Assembly (NCBI RefSeq): GCF_040183065.1
Contig: NC_091120.1
Coordinates: 176,540,988 to 176,604,987, forward strand
Direction: 5' to 3'
DNA: 64,000 nt
DNA from: Periplaneta americana
Lineage: Eukaryota; Arthropoda; Insecta; Blattodea; Blattidae
How positions within the stretch are numbered: the first letter of the stretch is position 1; every line of letters begins with the position of its first letter. A program made the translations under genes and the position numbers. Of this stretch, positions 1-11,454 are shown piece by piece. Below the pieces are notes generated by a model. The model was not told where the DNA came from and made no database searches. It was given only the letters and a program-made list of their open reading frames with translations.

Positions 1-905
1 ACCATTTTTCATAGTTACAGGTTCTGGAGTTTGTGCATGCAGCGATGTAAATGGACAGATTAAAACTAGGTATTACACATAATGCTGAAGAGCGGCGCTT
101 ATTTATAGATGCTTCTAAAATTAGTCTGAAAGCCATTTTGTTACACAATTGCAATAAACTTCCCTCCATATCTGTAGCATACAGCGCAGCAATGAAAGAA
201 ACATACAGTACAAAAACATGTGTCGTATTCTTGAAGCCATTAAAATATGAAAACCATTGTTGGCATATTTGCGGGATCTTAAAGTCTTCTACATGGAATG
301 CAGAGTGGATTCACTAAATATCCTTTTTCCTGTGCCTTTGGGACAGCCGAGATACTCAACATCACTATACAGTCAAGGAATGGCCAAGAAGAGAAGATTT
401 CACTCCTGGAAAACATAATGTAAAATTTAAACCTTTAGTGGACCCACAAAAAATATATCTCCATCCTTTACACATTAAATTAGGGCTCATGAAGAACTTT
501 ATGAAAGATATGGACACAACAGGCGAAGGTCTGAAATATCTAAGAAGAATATTCCCTAGTTTGAGTGATACAAAATTAAAAGAAGGAATATTCATTGGAC
601 CTCAGATTAAAAAAGTGATGGGTGACCAATTTTTTTTAGAAAAATTAACTCCAAACGAAAGTGCAGCATGGGACTCATTTAAAAATGTTGTGAATGGGTC
701 CGTCGGCAACAAGAAGGAAGAAAATCATGACGAACTAATTCAGAATCTTTTTCAAAATTATAAGAATTTTGGATGCAGGATGTCTGCCAAATTCACTTCC
801 TGCATTCTCATTTAGATTTCTTTCCTAAAAACTTGGGTGCAATTAGTAACAAACAAAGGGAACGCTTTCACCAAGACATTTTACAGATGGAACAGCGTTA
901 TGAAG
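1..905 (+). pseudogene. Decayed transposon-type ORF, running in from the left edge
   Basis: Translated pieces match a conserved insect repeat protein I recognise but cannot assign to a named superfamily. Seen in order: a RLFIDASKISLKAILLHN block (about 95-150), CLWDSR (about 335), a LHIKLGLMKNFMK block (about 470), KEGIFIGPQIKKVMGD (about 580), AAWDSFKNVV (about 665), and a last block with LDFFPKNLGA then RERFHQDI and QRYEGR (about 805-900). The reading frame is broken by small indels near 270-320, a TAA at 315-317 and a frameshift near 800. The match stops near 905, where unrelated sequence begins. The 5' part lies outside the window. This is a dead copy; the family link is from memory of the conserved blocks. 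Confidence 0.6.
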
Positions 906-1824
906 GGAGATAGGATCCAGGGGCTGCTTTCGAAGAGGGGCTGCGGAGCTGCAGCACCCCCAGACATTTGTGGCTCTTGTCTCGTTTTATGTTGTGAATT
1001 ACATTTATTATACAGTCTCTATTTAGCGGGTCGATTTTTTTTTTTTTTAATTTCGCTCTCAATAATATGCACGCAATCGTTAGTGAAGTCACTTCCTCCC
1101 CTGGTGCTGCCAGAGCGAAACCAGAGACAAGGACTATAGGGTGAAGCCATTTCCTCCCCTGCAGCTGCCAGTCTCGTCTCGGATGCTTTGCGCTTTAGTT
1201 TTACCCCTTCACCCTGCTGCCCCTTGCCGTGATTCCAGATTTTCCAGGCGCTGCAAAATTTGCAGCAGTTTGTCAGTAGCGCGCAGTTTTAAATACATTT
1301 TCTTTAATGTTGTGAGTATAACAAGTGCAACAATGTTTAATTCTGTACAATATTTACAGTCTATTCAGTTCAGTACCTTAACAATTCAGGAGAAATGTGA
1401 AATGAAGTGCCCATCATAATGGAAAGAGCCGCTAAACAAAATACGAAGGCTCGCATATTTTTTCATAATTTACCCAGTATCCCTGCTTTCTTCTGTCGAT
1501 CTCCACACAGTCTGTATTAGATTAATGTGTTTCAAAGATAATTCCATCAGCTGGGGCAACAAGATGGATTTAAAATAAGAACAGTAAATGTTATTCATGA
1601 GAATAAGTAGGCATTGCTAGAATGTTTTCAAACCATAATGGAATCTGAAACATCTAACATCACAATAAATGAGGCAAGCGCCCTGGTCCGTACTCTTGAA
1701 TATCCTGAATTCAATTTCTGGCTCAGTTATTTTTTTCATTTATTGATGTATCATGTATATATAACCAACTACAACATCGCCAGTTAGATATTTCTAAGGT
1801 TCAAATCTTCATATAAAAAATTAA
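906..1824. other. Non-coding stretch, no gene recognised
   Basis: Contains a poly-T run near 1036 and short GC-richer segments with a repeated CCATTTCCTCCCCTG-like motif (near 1090 and 1147). The short ORFs here show no recognisable domain. Confidence 0.4.
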
Positions 1825-1960
1825 ATTATGGTTTATTTAACGACACTCGCAACTGCAGGGGTTATATCAGCGTCGCCGGTGTGCCGAAATTTTGTCCGCA
1901 GGATTATTTTAAATGCCAGTAAATCTACTGGCATGAGCCTGTCTCATTTAAACACAATTT
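1825..1960 (-). repeat. tRNA-derived SINE family A, 3' half only
   Basis: On the minus strand this matches the 3' half of the full SINE at 38,164-38,378: the CAGTAGATTTACTGGCAT block, the GACAAAATTCCGGC block, the GCTGATATAACC block and the terminal GTCGTTAAATAAACCATAAT. The tRNA-like head is missing, as in a 5'-truncated retrotransposed copy. Confidence 0.75.
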
Positions 1961-2477
1961 ACCCACGAGCCGCCACTGATAGGATTCATCTATGATGAGT
2001 GATTACTGCTGGTTCATACAAAGAGAGAATACTACAACATACACAAAAAAGTGTTTTAAAACGATGCCTGCCTTCCACTACGTAAATGTAAATAGCCATT
2101 TACATCATTATAACATGAAGGATACTTTATTTTTAGTACTAACACCACTATAGTAGTGGAAGACTATGTTTGTGCATTCTGAATTAGATATTAAAAATGT
2201 GGAACTGCTTAGTTAGTATCGAACTTTTCAGAAGTGTAATAAGGGTAATAACTGAAAATCTGAGGGTGCTGCTGAAAAAATGGGTTCCATTTTTGGATTC
2301 AGCATGGCAAATATGTGGATAGTAACAATGTTTCATTTCGGCACAATTTTCAAAGTTAAAATTTGTAGACTAGTGTTATCTGTTAAATATTGCCAGCTGC
2401 TAATGTTACTTCATACTGTCGGCTACATTTTTGCATCACAATTATTTACTATTAGAAACAAGAACTATATATAGAGT
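1961..2477. other. Non-coding stretch, nothing recognised
   Basis: AT-rich sequence with no ORF of recognisable family and no clear repeat structure. Confidence 0.35.
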
Positions 2478-3077
2478 GTAACAGAATAACTATGAGGACA
2501 TGAAATTAAACATGTTTTCTTGATAAAGTAATGTCCGAAATGCTTCGTTTTCAAGTGATAGTGATATGAAGGAAAACATGAAAGAACTTGGAAAGTTACT
2601 CTATAATCATAGAAAGTAAATAACTTTCTATGATTACCTACAGAGTAACTTTTTTATATAATATTAGATATTAAGAAAATGGTATTGACGAACTATTAGG
2701 AACTGTTCAAAATTGCGACCACCATTGTTGACACACAAATTATAACGCCGTATGATTGAAAGACGACTTCGAAATATCTATGATCGGTTTCAATATTCGT
2801 CAAAAGCAAAAATAATTCTAGCAAATAATTCTTCTGCTATGCCCATGGATGTTTCATAAACAATTGATTTAATAGGACCCGAAACACAAAAAAATCAACT
2901 GGAGTCGTATCTGGGGAACGTGCTGGCCAAACAACTGCTGAAACATAAATACAACCATAATGTAAATGATGAGCTCTGTCTTTTATATGAAGCATTTCGG
3001 GACACTACTTGATAAAAAAAATGTTTGTTTTCATGTCCTCTATCACACCAGAAAATTAGGAATAGTTATTCTGCTAC
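2478..3077 (-). mobile_element. Internally deleted Tc1/mariner-like element
   Basis: The two ends are imperfect inverted repeats of roughly 80-100 bp. Both begin with GTA(A/G)CAGAATAACTAT and run inward to a block containing GTCC(C)GAAATGCTTC. Between them, on the minus strand, the frames carry a degraded transposase tail, with a block like SIIRRYNLCVNNGGRNFEQFL near 2690-2800. That resembles the C-terminus of mariner-type DDE transposases. A separate palindrome (GTTACTCTATAATCATAGAAAG and its complement) lies at about 2596-2650. Stops and frameshifts make this a relic, and no clean target duplication was found. Confidence 0.55.
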
Positions 3078-3357
3078 ATCCTGTAGGTATAAATGTATTG
3101 TGTATTCTGATTTTGTTTCAAACCTGGGTAAAACTGCTCTAGAATCAATTCATGTCCTTATAAATCATCTATGTTTTTTACCCATAGTGGAACTGGAACC
3201 TTGTCACAAGCTTCGTACACCTCTCAACTGGCTGAGTGCGACAAGGAAATAAAGGAAACGCCAACCCCGAAATTGCTGGATCATTGATCAATACTTCGAT
3301 GTCATTTTCTTGACATAGTTTTGAAAACTGGTGGTGCTGTAATTCAATTTTCGGCTT

Positions 3358-3529
3358 AACTAGTGCTGAGGTAGTTCCCTTTGTACTCAGTTTATACACC
3401 TTGCATATTCGAGTCTGTGATAAGTTAGGTTTGGTTAGCTTAGGCGTTTGTTATGCCTTGCATATTCGATCCCTTCTAAAGTAAGTGATTTTCACTTCCG
3501 AAATCACGAGAACTACCTCAACGCTAGTT
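3358..3529. mobile_element. Small TIR element, family M1, copy 1
   Basis: The termini 3358-3377 and 3510-3529 are inverted repeats, matching at 18 of 20 positions (AACTAG(T/C)G(C/T)TGAGGTAGTTC). Inside, the 13-mer CTTGCATATTCGA occurs twice in direct orientation. The middle part is homologous to the larger copy at 34,562-35,192, in opposite orientation. No coding capacity; superfamily unknown. Confidence 0.55.
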
Positions 3530-3609
3530 TCACCTAAATAACGGTTTCAGTTCATCCATAGACGCATAGCAGGGAGTGGGGCCGAGCGGGCGCAATTATA
3601 TGCCATTAC

Positions 3610-4299
3610 TAGGGCTAGGATTTTGATGACCTATAAATCATGAAAAAATGTCCTAAAACAAAGCATTTATGAACTAAAAATCTTTCAAAAATGCCCTTAA
3701 AAATGCCCTAAAAATTGATCTTACATAATTGGCTTAGTAGGAATATTAATATTCAGACTAGTAATTAAATTAAATTCTAGTACCAACATTCAAGTTTATT
3801 TAATTTTACATAATTTTTCTAAGTAGTACACTTTAATTAATTATTTTGCCTGATGTAGTTCCATGTAGTCCACCACAAGGCCACTCTTATCCGGAACTAG
3901 CAGGTATAGAGGAGTCTATATTGAAGGGATGGTTGGACTGATCCATTACGTGAGGGTGTACTACGTTAAAATGACAATATTTGTGTAGAAAAACGATTAA
4001 AATAGTATACAATATAATGGGTATTAATTGAAAAAATATGTAGAGAAAATATCGAAGAAAATGAAAAATATTTTGCATTAATAATGGGGATTTATGGCCA
4101 AAATTAAATGAAAATACCCCAAAAATGACGGAATAAAATAAAAATGCTCTTATGAGTTGTAAGAGGTAAAAAATGCAAAAAATACCCAAACAATTATGTT
4201 TCAAAACACTCAATTTATCACATAACATATAAATACTAAAGCAGCTATGTTTCTGGCTTACTAGAAAAAAGATGCAATTTCATCAAAATCCTAGCCCTA
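3610..4299. mobile_element. Non-autonomous hAT-type element (TAGGGCTAGG ends)
   Basis: The ends are a perfect 20-bp inverted repeat, TAGGGCTAGGATTTTGATGA and its complement. An exact 8-bp duplication GCCATTAC flanks the element at 3602-3609 and 4300-4307. An 8-bp duplication and a 5' TAGGG start fit the hAT superfamily. The 690-bp body has no recognisable transposase. Confidence 0.85.
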
Positions 4300-4307
4300 G
4301 CCATTAC

Positions 4308-4890
4308 CATTTCTACAATTTAATAGGACACTGTAGTTGCTTTGTTGAAATAACTTGAGACCTATTGAAGATTCGATTGCAAAACTGAAACAGGAACACG
4401 AAACAAATGGGGTAATTTGATAACTTGAGGTAGGCCTACCCCTATTTGCTTTCTGTATTTGAATTCGTAAGCGTGATGATGAGCATTCGACAAACACAGA
4501 CCCTTCTGCTCTTTTTTTTTTTAAGATAAATTGCTGGCAATGAGGAAATCGTACACGTATTGAAGTTTTCCGAAATAAACATAATTAAATAACGTTATCG
4601 CGCTTTAATACATTGCAATGAGGTTATTAATATTCATCAAGTGTAACTACCTACGAAATATTATGGTTATTTCTCATTTTTTGTGCCAAAATCAATCAAA
4701 ACACTCATATTCCATTAGACATACATTGGCCTTCCCATATCCCATATCGCTTCTGCCCTAGATCAACTGATCGAACTCTGGTGACACTACCCAACAAGCC
4801 TTGCCCCTTCTATCTATTTTATGTTCGAAGGTTCGGTCAAACGTGCTGGAAGTGAGATGGTTCAGACTGATTGGCATAGGTAGCCATTAC
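4308..4890. other. Non-coding stretch with one dispersed motif
   Basis: No gene recognised. The segment around 4524-4550 (AAGATAAATTGCTGGCAATG) recurs with one mismatch near 34,190, suggesting an undefined dispersed repeat. Confidence 0.35.
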
Positions 4891-5722
4891 GGTGCGGTCA
4901 CACGTCGCTACTTTTGCAGCGCAACTTTTGTACTGCAGCTGCAAAAGTTGCGTGTCGTGTTCACACGTAAGCCAAAAGCAGCGCGCTGCACGCTACTTTT
5001 CGTGCTGTGCAACCCGAGTGCTGCAAAAGTTGCAACTGGAGGTTGCGAGTCTGTTCACACACAAGGCGCTACTTTTGCAGCCGCAGTCATGCTGCAGGTT
5101 TCCATCTCCGTGTTGACTTTTAATATACATTTTGTGGTTATGTTCGCATTATTAATAAACTCATGCGAAAGCTTACTTATCTATTATTTGCTTTTCTATC
5201 CTAACTAGTATTCAGAAATTGGCATTATTTTTACTATAGAGCTTTTAAAAACGCCTATATACTTAAATGATAACCAACAGCATATTCACGTAATCAATGT
5301 TGGCAACCCTCCTATTTGAAACTACGCTACATAAAATTAAAAAAAGTGAATTATATCGTCAGCAAATATGCTCAGACTGTGTTGTGCATTTAATAACTGT
5401 TACAAATAATTTATTTTCATCACATCTAACATTAAAATATATCCAAACAATAAAAGTATCATTGGCACATTTGGGTGGCAACACTGGTCGCAACCGCAGC
5501 AAAAGTTTCAACAAAACCGATATCAAAAATGCTGCGGCTGCAACCCTGGGAACCCTGTTCACGCGTCGCTACTTTTAAGCTGCGCGCAGCATGAAAAAGT
5601 AGCGGGCAGCAGGTTCGGCAGCCGCTACTTTTCGGGTTGCACCGTTGTTCACACGTCGCAGTACGAGAGTTGCGCAGTTTTTTGAACTCATCGCTGCAAA
5701 AGTAGCGACGTGTGACCGTACC
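4891..5722. mobile_element. Foldback-like TIR element with iterated GCTACTTTTGCAGC motifs
   Basis: The ends are inverted repeats beginning GGT(G/A)CGGTCACACGTCGC and continuing through TACTTTTGCAGCG, about 30 bp. Inside, variants of GCTACTTTTGCAGC, CTGCAAAAGTTGC and TTCACACGT recur in both orientations at each side, while the middle (about 5110-5480) is AT-rich. Such multi-motif inverted flanks are typical of foldback DNA elements. No transposase is present, and a target duplication could not be defined confidently. Confidence 0.7.
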
Positions 5723-6107
5723 TTTACGGTGGCTGAAATATGACTCTGGATGCTGTGAACGAAATTAATGCGTAGCACTCCGTGTAAAATTTCCACGTGC
5801 TGTCGCCCACATAACCTACGCGAGGTGACTAGACCAAGGTTCAACTACAGATCTACAGTGCAATGGCTTCTACTGTCTGTGGAGGTGATGACGTAAGACT
5901 GTACTATACTAGACTAAAAAATACGCCGCGGAGGAATGCGGCGTGGAAGCGATAAGCTGGTAATGGTGTAAGATGCAAGAGCTAATGTTTGTTAAAGTGA
6001 TCAGGTGTACTAGGGAGGAAATTCCCACACACACTCCCTAGCTGGCCGTGCTGAGTCACGTCCCCCCGTTCCCCACTTCCTCCAATGCACGGTTTCAGAG
6101 CTGGCGC
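5723..6107. other. Non-coding stretch, nothing recognised
   Basis: GC-richer than its surroundings, with no ORF or repeat that I can identify. Confidence 0.3.
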
Positions 6108-6327
6108 CAGTGTTACCAATTTAGCGATTTTGTCGCTAAATCTAGCGATTTTTAACAGTTTTTCGGCGACAGTTTCTTGTATCTTTTCTATTGCTTAAAT
6201 AGGGATTTAGTGACTTCTTCAACACCCTCTAGCGACAAAAATAATACTTTATCTATTGATAATAAGGAATCTAGCGATTTTTCAAATACTATTTGGAGAT
6301 TTTTCGGATCTTCAGTTGACAACACTG
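6108..6327. mobile_element. Small hAT-like MITE (CAGTGTT ends)
   Basis: Starts CAGTGTTACCAATTTAGCG and ends with the complement of CAGTGTTGTCAACT. The flanking 8-mers GCTGGCGC and ACAGGCAC agree at only 5 of 8 positions, so the target duplication is degraded or wrong. The interior repeats a TCTAGCGA(T/C) motif four times. Confidence 0.55.
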
Positions 6328-6342
6328 ACAGGCACACAGACG

Positions 6343-7594
6343 TAGTGATGGAGGAAATAATTTAAATACCGATATATTAATATTGCAATATATTGCAAAC
6401 CTAATTTCGATAATCGATATAAATGGCAGAAAATATACAATATATCGAACGATTATCGATATATCGCTATTCCGTAAGCAAATTGCATTTTCAGGTGTAC
6501 ATTTACTGTATTACAATAAAATCACTTAAATTTTATATTTCTTTTTACAGTCCAAATTAACATCATAACAGTCAAAAGCAAAAATGTAAAATTGTAACAA
6601 TAAACAATATGTTTCATTTTCAATATCATATGATGTAGGTCTTAACCTAAATCAAAATTATGATGGCGGTAAGATGAGCTTAAATGATATAGAGGGAAAG
6701 AGTTACGTGAACTCTACATTGTTGAGTATTTCATATTGGAACACGATTCAATTATTCTAATTTTATATAGGACTCAATCCAGGACACAGACATAATTTCT
6801 ACCTAACAACGTAATCATTTTTAAATGTAAGTAAACAAAACTTGTAATTATTTTTAAAAATAAGTAAACCGTATTTAATATCACAAGTTTTAACAAACTT
6901 CACAGTTGATTTGATACAATCCTTCTTCTATAGTAAGTTCCCACTGCAAGTTATTGTTACACTCCAACATTCCAAACAACAATGGTGATGATAGGGATAC
7001 AATTTTTATGCACTAAAGACATAATGAGAAAACAATGTCAGTACTAGGTTGTGCATAGAAATCATAGCCGTAAACAAATGTCACATCGGCATTAAATCTT
7101 GTTTATCTTTCAATTTCAGAATATAGAAATAAAAGTTTTGACACCCGTATTGAGGTCAGACGGTTCCCTTTCAGGGTGGGAGTTGCTCCTCCTTGGAGAA
7201 CATTAATAACGATATTGAAACAATAGTAGATAAACCTCTCGTTTGTCTCACGTTCACACACGCTGCATTTTGAATTTGGTGCTGCATATTAAACAGTTTG
7301 AATTAGAATTCCAGTCCAGCCAATTAGAGCAAGGTATTGAGTGAGGTTGCACAATTATGTAACTATCCACCTTCATTAGTTCCATATCTCGGGATTTATC
7401 GGAATTATCTAGTGTGGATTTTGTTGTTGTTGTTGATAATGATAATAATTCCACAAAAAAACTATAACTTTATGAGAAAACCGTTATAGCCTATTATACG
7501 ATATATTGAATAAAAATTTCAATACCGATATATCGCTATATCGAAACGAAAATATCGGTATTTGGTAAAAACCAATATATCGTTCCCATCTCTA
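6343..7594. mobile_element. Non-autonomous hAT-like element rich in CGATATATCG
   Basis: The outer ends are TAGTGATGG and CCATCTCTA, an imperfect inverted pair. Inside both ends lie dense CGATATATCGATA-type palindromic runs (6366-6475 and 7490-7585). The flanks CACAGACG (6335-6342) and CACAGATA (7595-7602) agree at 6 of 8 positions, consistent with an aged 8-bp duplication. No transposase was recognised in the 1.25-kb body. Confidence 0.6.
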
Positions 7595-7602
7595 CACAGA
7601 TA

Positions 7603-8380
7603 ATACGCGAAGTATCATTTCTATGTCAGCATCAATCCTGCGCCACAAGCTTGAAACGGTGGAACCAAAAAGGTGTACTAGTATGGCCGTCAAATTACCC
7701 ATAGTTCATCTCTTTTTCCGGTGTGTTTATCAGCTGTTTGGTTCATATTATTACGGTTACAAATTGTTTCATGTTGTTTTAAATATTTCAAAAGTGTAAT
7801 CAAGTTCACCAAGTGTTACTTTTTTTAAATAAGCTAATATTCTGCTCTGCTGAACTGTAGAATATGTCCTTTGATATGTTCCCCTATGCTTTAACATGTG
7901 AAGGAGTGCCAACATCCTTCTTGATAAAAGAAAGAATTTGGAAATGAAGTGTTCAGTCCATGTCGCAACCATAATACTTTTAATAAATATATAGTGAAAT
8001 GTACATTGATACAATAATCTGCTAATATTCCTGTTACCTCCACATCCATTCTAAACCGTTTACGTATGACCGAAACGGAAAGTAGCAATTGAATATTTGG
8101 TGATTGCGGTATTTCGCGGAGGATTATGGGGCATATAAGGTGTAGTTTGACGTCATATCCGTCGCACCGACTATCAAGCATATTTGCTTGGAGTGCTGCC
8201 TCCTTTCTTTTTATCCTCTCAGGTCAGCACTCAGATTTGTGTATTTCTTACCATAAACATTAATTCAGAAGATTGGTTGTGGTCCGTTATTGTACAGATA
8301 GGAGAATCACTTATGATTTATTATCTTATTGTAGACCTGGGCCCTATTCTATGAAAATATGAATATTTGTATAGTATTAG
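7603..8380. other. Non-coding stretch, nothing recognised
   Basis: Minus-strand ORFs of 81 and 96 codons overlap here, but neither shows a family motif I recognise. Confidence 0.3.
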
Positions 8381-8568
8381 CACAGTCTAGTACAGTATAT
8401 ACAGTCACGAAGCTTGAGTTGTTGAGGGTACTAGAAACAATAGACTGTCCCAGTACTATTTCGCATTGTCTGTGATGAGGCGATAGTAACGATCCTAGAG
8501 GTTAGCAACTATCTATGGATGCATATTCCCTACATATTGAGCTTCGTGACTGTATATACTAGATTGTG
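8381..8568. mobile_element. MITE family M2, copy 1 (7-bp target duplication)
   Basis: 188 bp with terminal inverted repeats of about 30 bp: CACAGTCTAGTA...ATATACAGTCACGAAGCT and the complement. GTATTAG flanks both sides exactly (8374-8380 and 8569-8575). It is homologous along its length to 29,163-29,348, which has its own unrelated 7-bp duplication. No coding capacity. Confidence 0.85.
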
Positions 8569-8659
8569 GTATTAGCAAAAAGTTATTAATGACGTCATAA
8601 AAGTGTATGGTGGAGAAACGGTTGCTTGCTACATGACATCATACCTTGAATTAGGTTAT

Positions 8660-8912
8660 ATTAACATCCTTGGCAATACATTCGTAGCCACCAGAGTTGT
8701 GCTTGGGCGTGGGTTCGATTTCCGCTTGGGCTGATTACCTGGTTGGGTTTTCCCGAGGTTTCTCCAATTGTAAGTCGATTGTCAGGTAATCTATAGCGAA
8801 CCCTCGGCCTCATCTTGCCAAATATCTGGCTATCACCAAACTCATCGATGCTAAATAACCTCATAGTTGATGCAGCGTCGTCAAATAACCAACTAAAAAA
8901 TAAAAAATAAAT
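8660..8912 (+). repeat. tRNA-derived SINE family B
   Basis: The head carries a polymerase III B-box-like GGGTTCGATTTCCGC (8712-8726). The body follows a layout I know from cockroach/termite SINEs: GGGCTGATTACCTGGTTGGG, a CTCGGCCTCATCTTGCCAAAT block, and a 3' end CAGCGTCGTCAAATAACCAACT followed by A-rich tail. The 3' terminus resembles that of SINE family A. Family recognition is from memory. Confidence 0.8.
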
Positions 8913-10329
8913 TCGTATTTTAGGATGCAAAAAACTGTTTATTATCATTCATGATATTTGTGTGAATTACTTTATCACGAATAATGATAATTTAAATACT
9001 CTGTTGTGTACCTATTTGTCAATATTTAAACGTAGCCTAATCTTCAACTTTAAGATGACCTTTGTAATTTTCCGTGTGTAATTTTAGTCTAGATATTGTG
9101 CAAGTATCGATCTAATTTGTTTGTTATTGTTTCGCGAACAAGGAAAATTCTTATGAAACCTAAAAGAGACGAAATTACTTATTTTAAAAGAGCTAGAGGC
9201 AAGGAAAGCCTTTTTTTTTTTTTTTTTACATTTAGCTAAAGTCTTAAAAAAAAAGTAAAATAAAATAAAAATAAGGAGCTGTACTGAAATTGTATCATAT
9301 CTGATAGTAGTATCACAGAGTGAATTGATCTAAACACTGAAAATTTCTATATTCCATGCATATCTGGTATGTCATATTACCATTACCAAACCATTGAAGT
9401 GTATTTAGTGACTGATGCTTAGCTGATAATGATTTATTTCGATTCGTTGGATGTTCTAATTTATGTCTAATGTTAATGAAAAGTTCTTCTACTTCAAGTG
9501 CACTTAACCTAAAACACAGGAGTGACGCGAACTGGTATTCAGCAAGTTCAGCAAGCTCAGCAGAACAAGACCTCAATGCAAGCGAATGGAAATAGTGGAC
9601 ATCAGATGGGAGCAATTCCGAAGCGGGTGAAGGACCTAAGATCTAAATCGAGGCTGACTAGAAGTAGAGTAACGCAAGTAAGAGATAGTTCAGGGAGCAG
9701 TGATGAAGGAAGAGGGGAAAACAAGGAAAAAAAATAGTATGACTTAAGGAAATGGTGTGGAGGGGAAGGAAAGAAAACTAAGAGCTAAAAAGTAGCAATG
9801 TGGAAAAGGGAGTAGTGAAAAGTGCAAATAATTAGAGATGTAGAGTGAGGGGGGTTACAGTATGTTTGGTATAATGATGAGTTAGGAGTAAAGTAGAAGA
9901 AGAATTGATGACAGACAAGAAACATTAGTGGAAGGATTGCAATAATAAATTAAAAATAAGTAATGTCCTAATTGACTTATACGAGAGGTGTGTAAAACGG
10001 GGAGACGGCACGGTATACTAATAATGTGAAGTACCGCCTCACCGAAAGGTATATTGCTTAAAGACACATATATACATTCAAACATTCATACTTAACCTAA
10101 AACATTCATTGCACTCAAATACAGAGTTAAAATGGAAATTTATTCTTTCTTTGTATACGCGTATATTCTCATTATCATTATCAGCACTTTTACTACTATT
10201 GGACTATTATTATTTCAGTCAACTGTTGTCTTGGATAATTACACAAAAAGTTCACCGGTATTTGAAGTTAATAGTAAAATTACAACAGACTGACTAAGAC
10301 TAATACGTACGTGGAACAGATCAATGTAC
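8913..10329. other. Non-coding stretch with a poly-T tract
   Basis: Contains a poly-T run near 9211-9229, then A-rich sequence. Short ORFs, including a polar 71-codon one near 9522-9737, have no family features. Confidence 0.3.
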
Positions 10330-10575
10330 TGTTGTAAGTTGTTGTTGTTTAGTAAACTGTCCGAAGACAGGTCTGAACCTCACAAGTGATACCAAGAATA
10401 CACAACTTATGAGGCAACTCGGCCAGGAGATAATGGGGTAGGGCATCCAGTTCCTTTCCCCCTCCGTATACATCGCTGACTAGACTAGACTAGCTACATA
10501 TTGCAATAGTCAGGCTTCAGATGCATACAAACAATTATTTGTTCTCCCCCTGAGATATAGGCTATCCTATTGTAA
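10330..10575 (+). repeat. Dispersed repeat of SINE-like character
   Basis: A segment with GTCCGAAGACAGGTCTGAACC, CACAAGTGATACCAA and GGAGATAATGGGGTAGGG blocks followed by CATCGCTGACTAG. I recognise these blocks as a repeat common in cockroach-type genomes, but no second copy lies in this window and the borders are not defined. Confidence 0.4.
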
Positions 10576-10674
10576 GTACAGAGTAATGAAGTACAAATGT
10601 ACAAGAAACCTTCGTGTAACACAATTCTACTAATAACTGTTAGTTACAGCTCAATACATTGTAATATATTATAC

Positions 10675-11437
10675 CAGCGTTTCTCAAACTATGGTTCGCG
10701 GACCATCTGTGGTCCTAGAGGTCTGCCCTTGTGGTCCTTCAAAAAATACAGAAGAAAAAATATAATTCAAACGAATTCCGTATCACACTATAGCTCAAAA
10801 TCTCAGAGTTTGTAAATGACACATCGCAATCGCCTTTCGCTTTTTCTCCCGGTACTGACATTTTATGAAATTTATTTACCCTACCCGTCTATCGACTTCC
10901 CACTCTTCTCTCAACAAAAACAAAAAGGATTTAAAGCACTATGAACGTGGTGTTTCTCGCTATCTTTCCCCTGCACATCTGGCGCCGCGCCTGTAACCCA
11001 TATAAGGACTACCCGAATTCATAACAGGACCAAAGTACCGAACCTTTTCATGTATTTATGACCTTCTTAATAGTTTGCACATTGAAATGGTCACGTACTG
11101 TACGTCGTACACCAATAATAGAACATGCAAAATTGCATCTTTACCTGTTGAAAATCGGGCATGTTTCTGTATTAATTTTTTTTTATTTCTCTTTTTGCAG
11201 ATATAAGAAATTTTCTTCTATTAACATTAACTTAATTAGTTAATACTAATATAAAACTAATTAAATTAAATTAATTTTAATTATATCTACATTAAAATGT
11301 AAGTACTGTATATTGATATTAAAATATGCTACATAAATGATAAATTTGCTTTCGAAGGGAACAAGAGTAAGGTGGTCCGTGGAACTGTTCTGACTTAAAA
11401 AAGTGGTCCCCACTTCAGAAAAGTTTGAGAAACGCTG
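10675..11437. mobile_element. Non-autonomous hAT element (CAGCGTTTCTCAAACT ends)
   Basis: The 16-bp termini CAGCGTTTCTCAAACT are perfectly inverted, and a looser inverted match continues inward (GCGGACCA / GTCCGTGG region). An exact 8-bp duplication TATTATAC flanks at 10,667-10,674 and 11,438-11,445. These are hallmark hAT features (CAGNG...TTTCTCAAACT). The 763-bp body codes for nothing recognisable. Confidence 0.9.
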
Positions 11438-11454
11438 TATTATACCATACTTTT

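Noticed and set aside
9522-9737. Polar Q/N/R-rich 71-codon ORF
   Set aside because: Low-complexity composition and no homologous pattern; likely chance in A/G-rich DNA.
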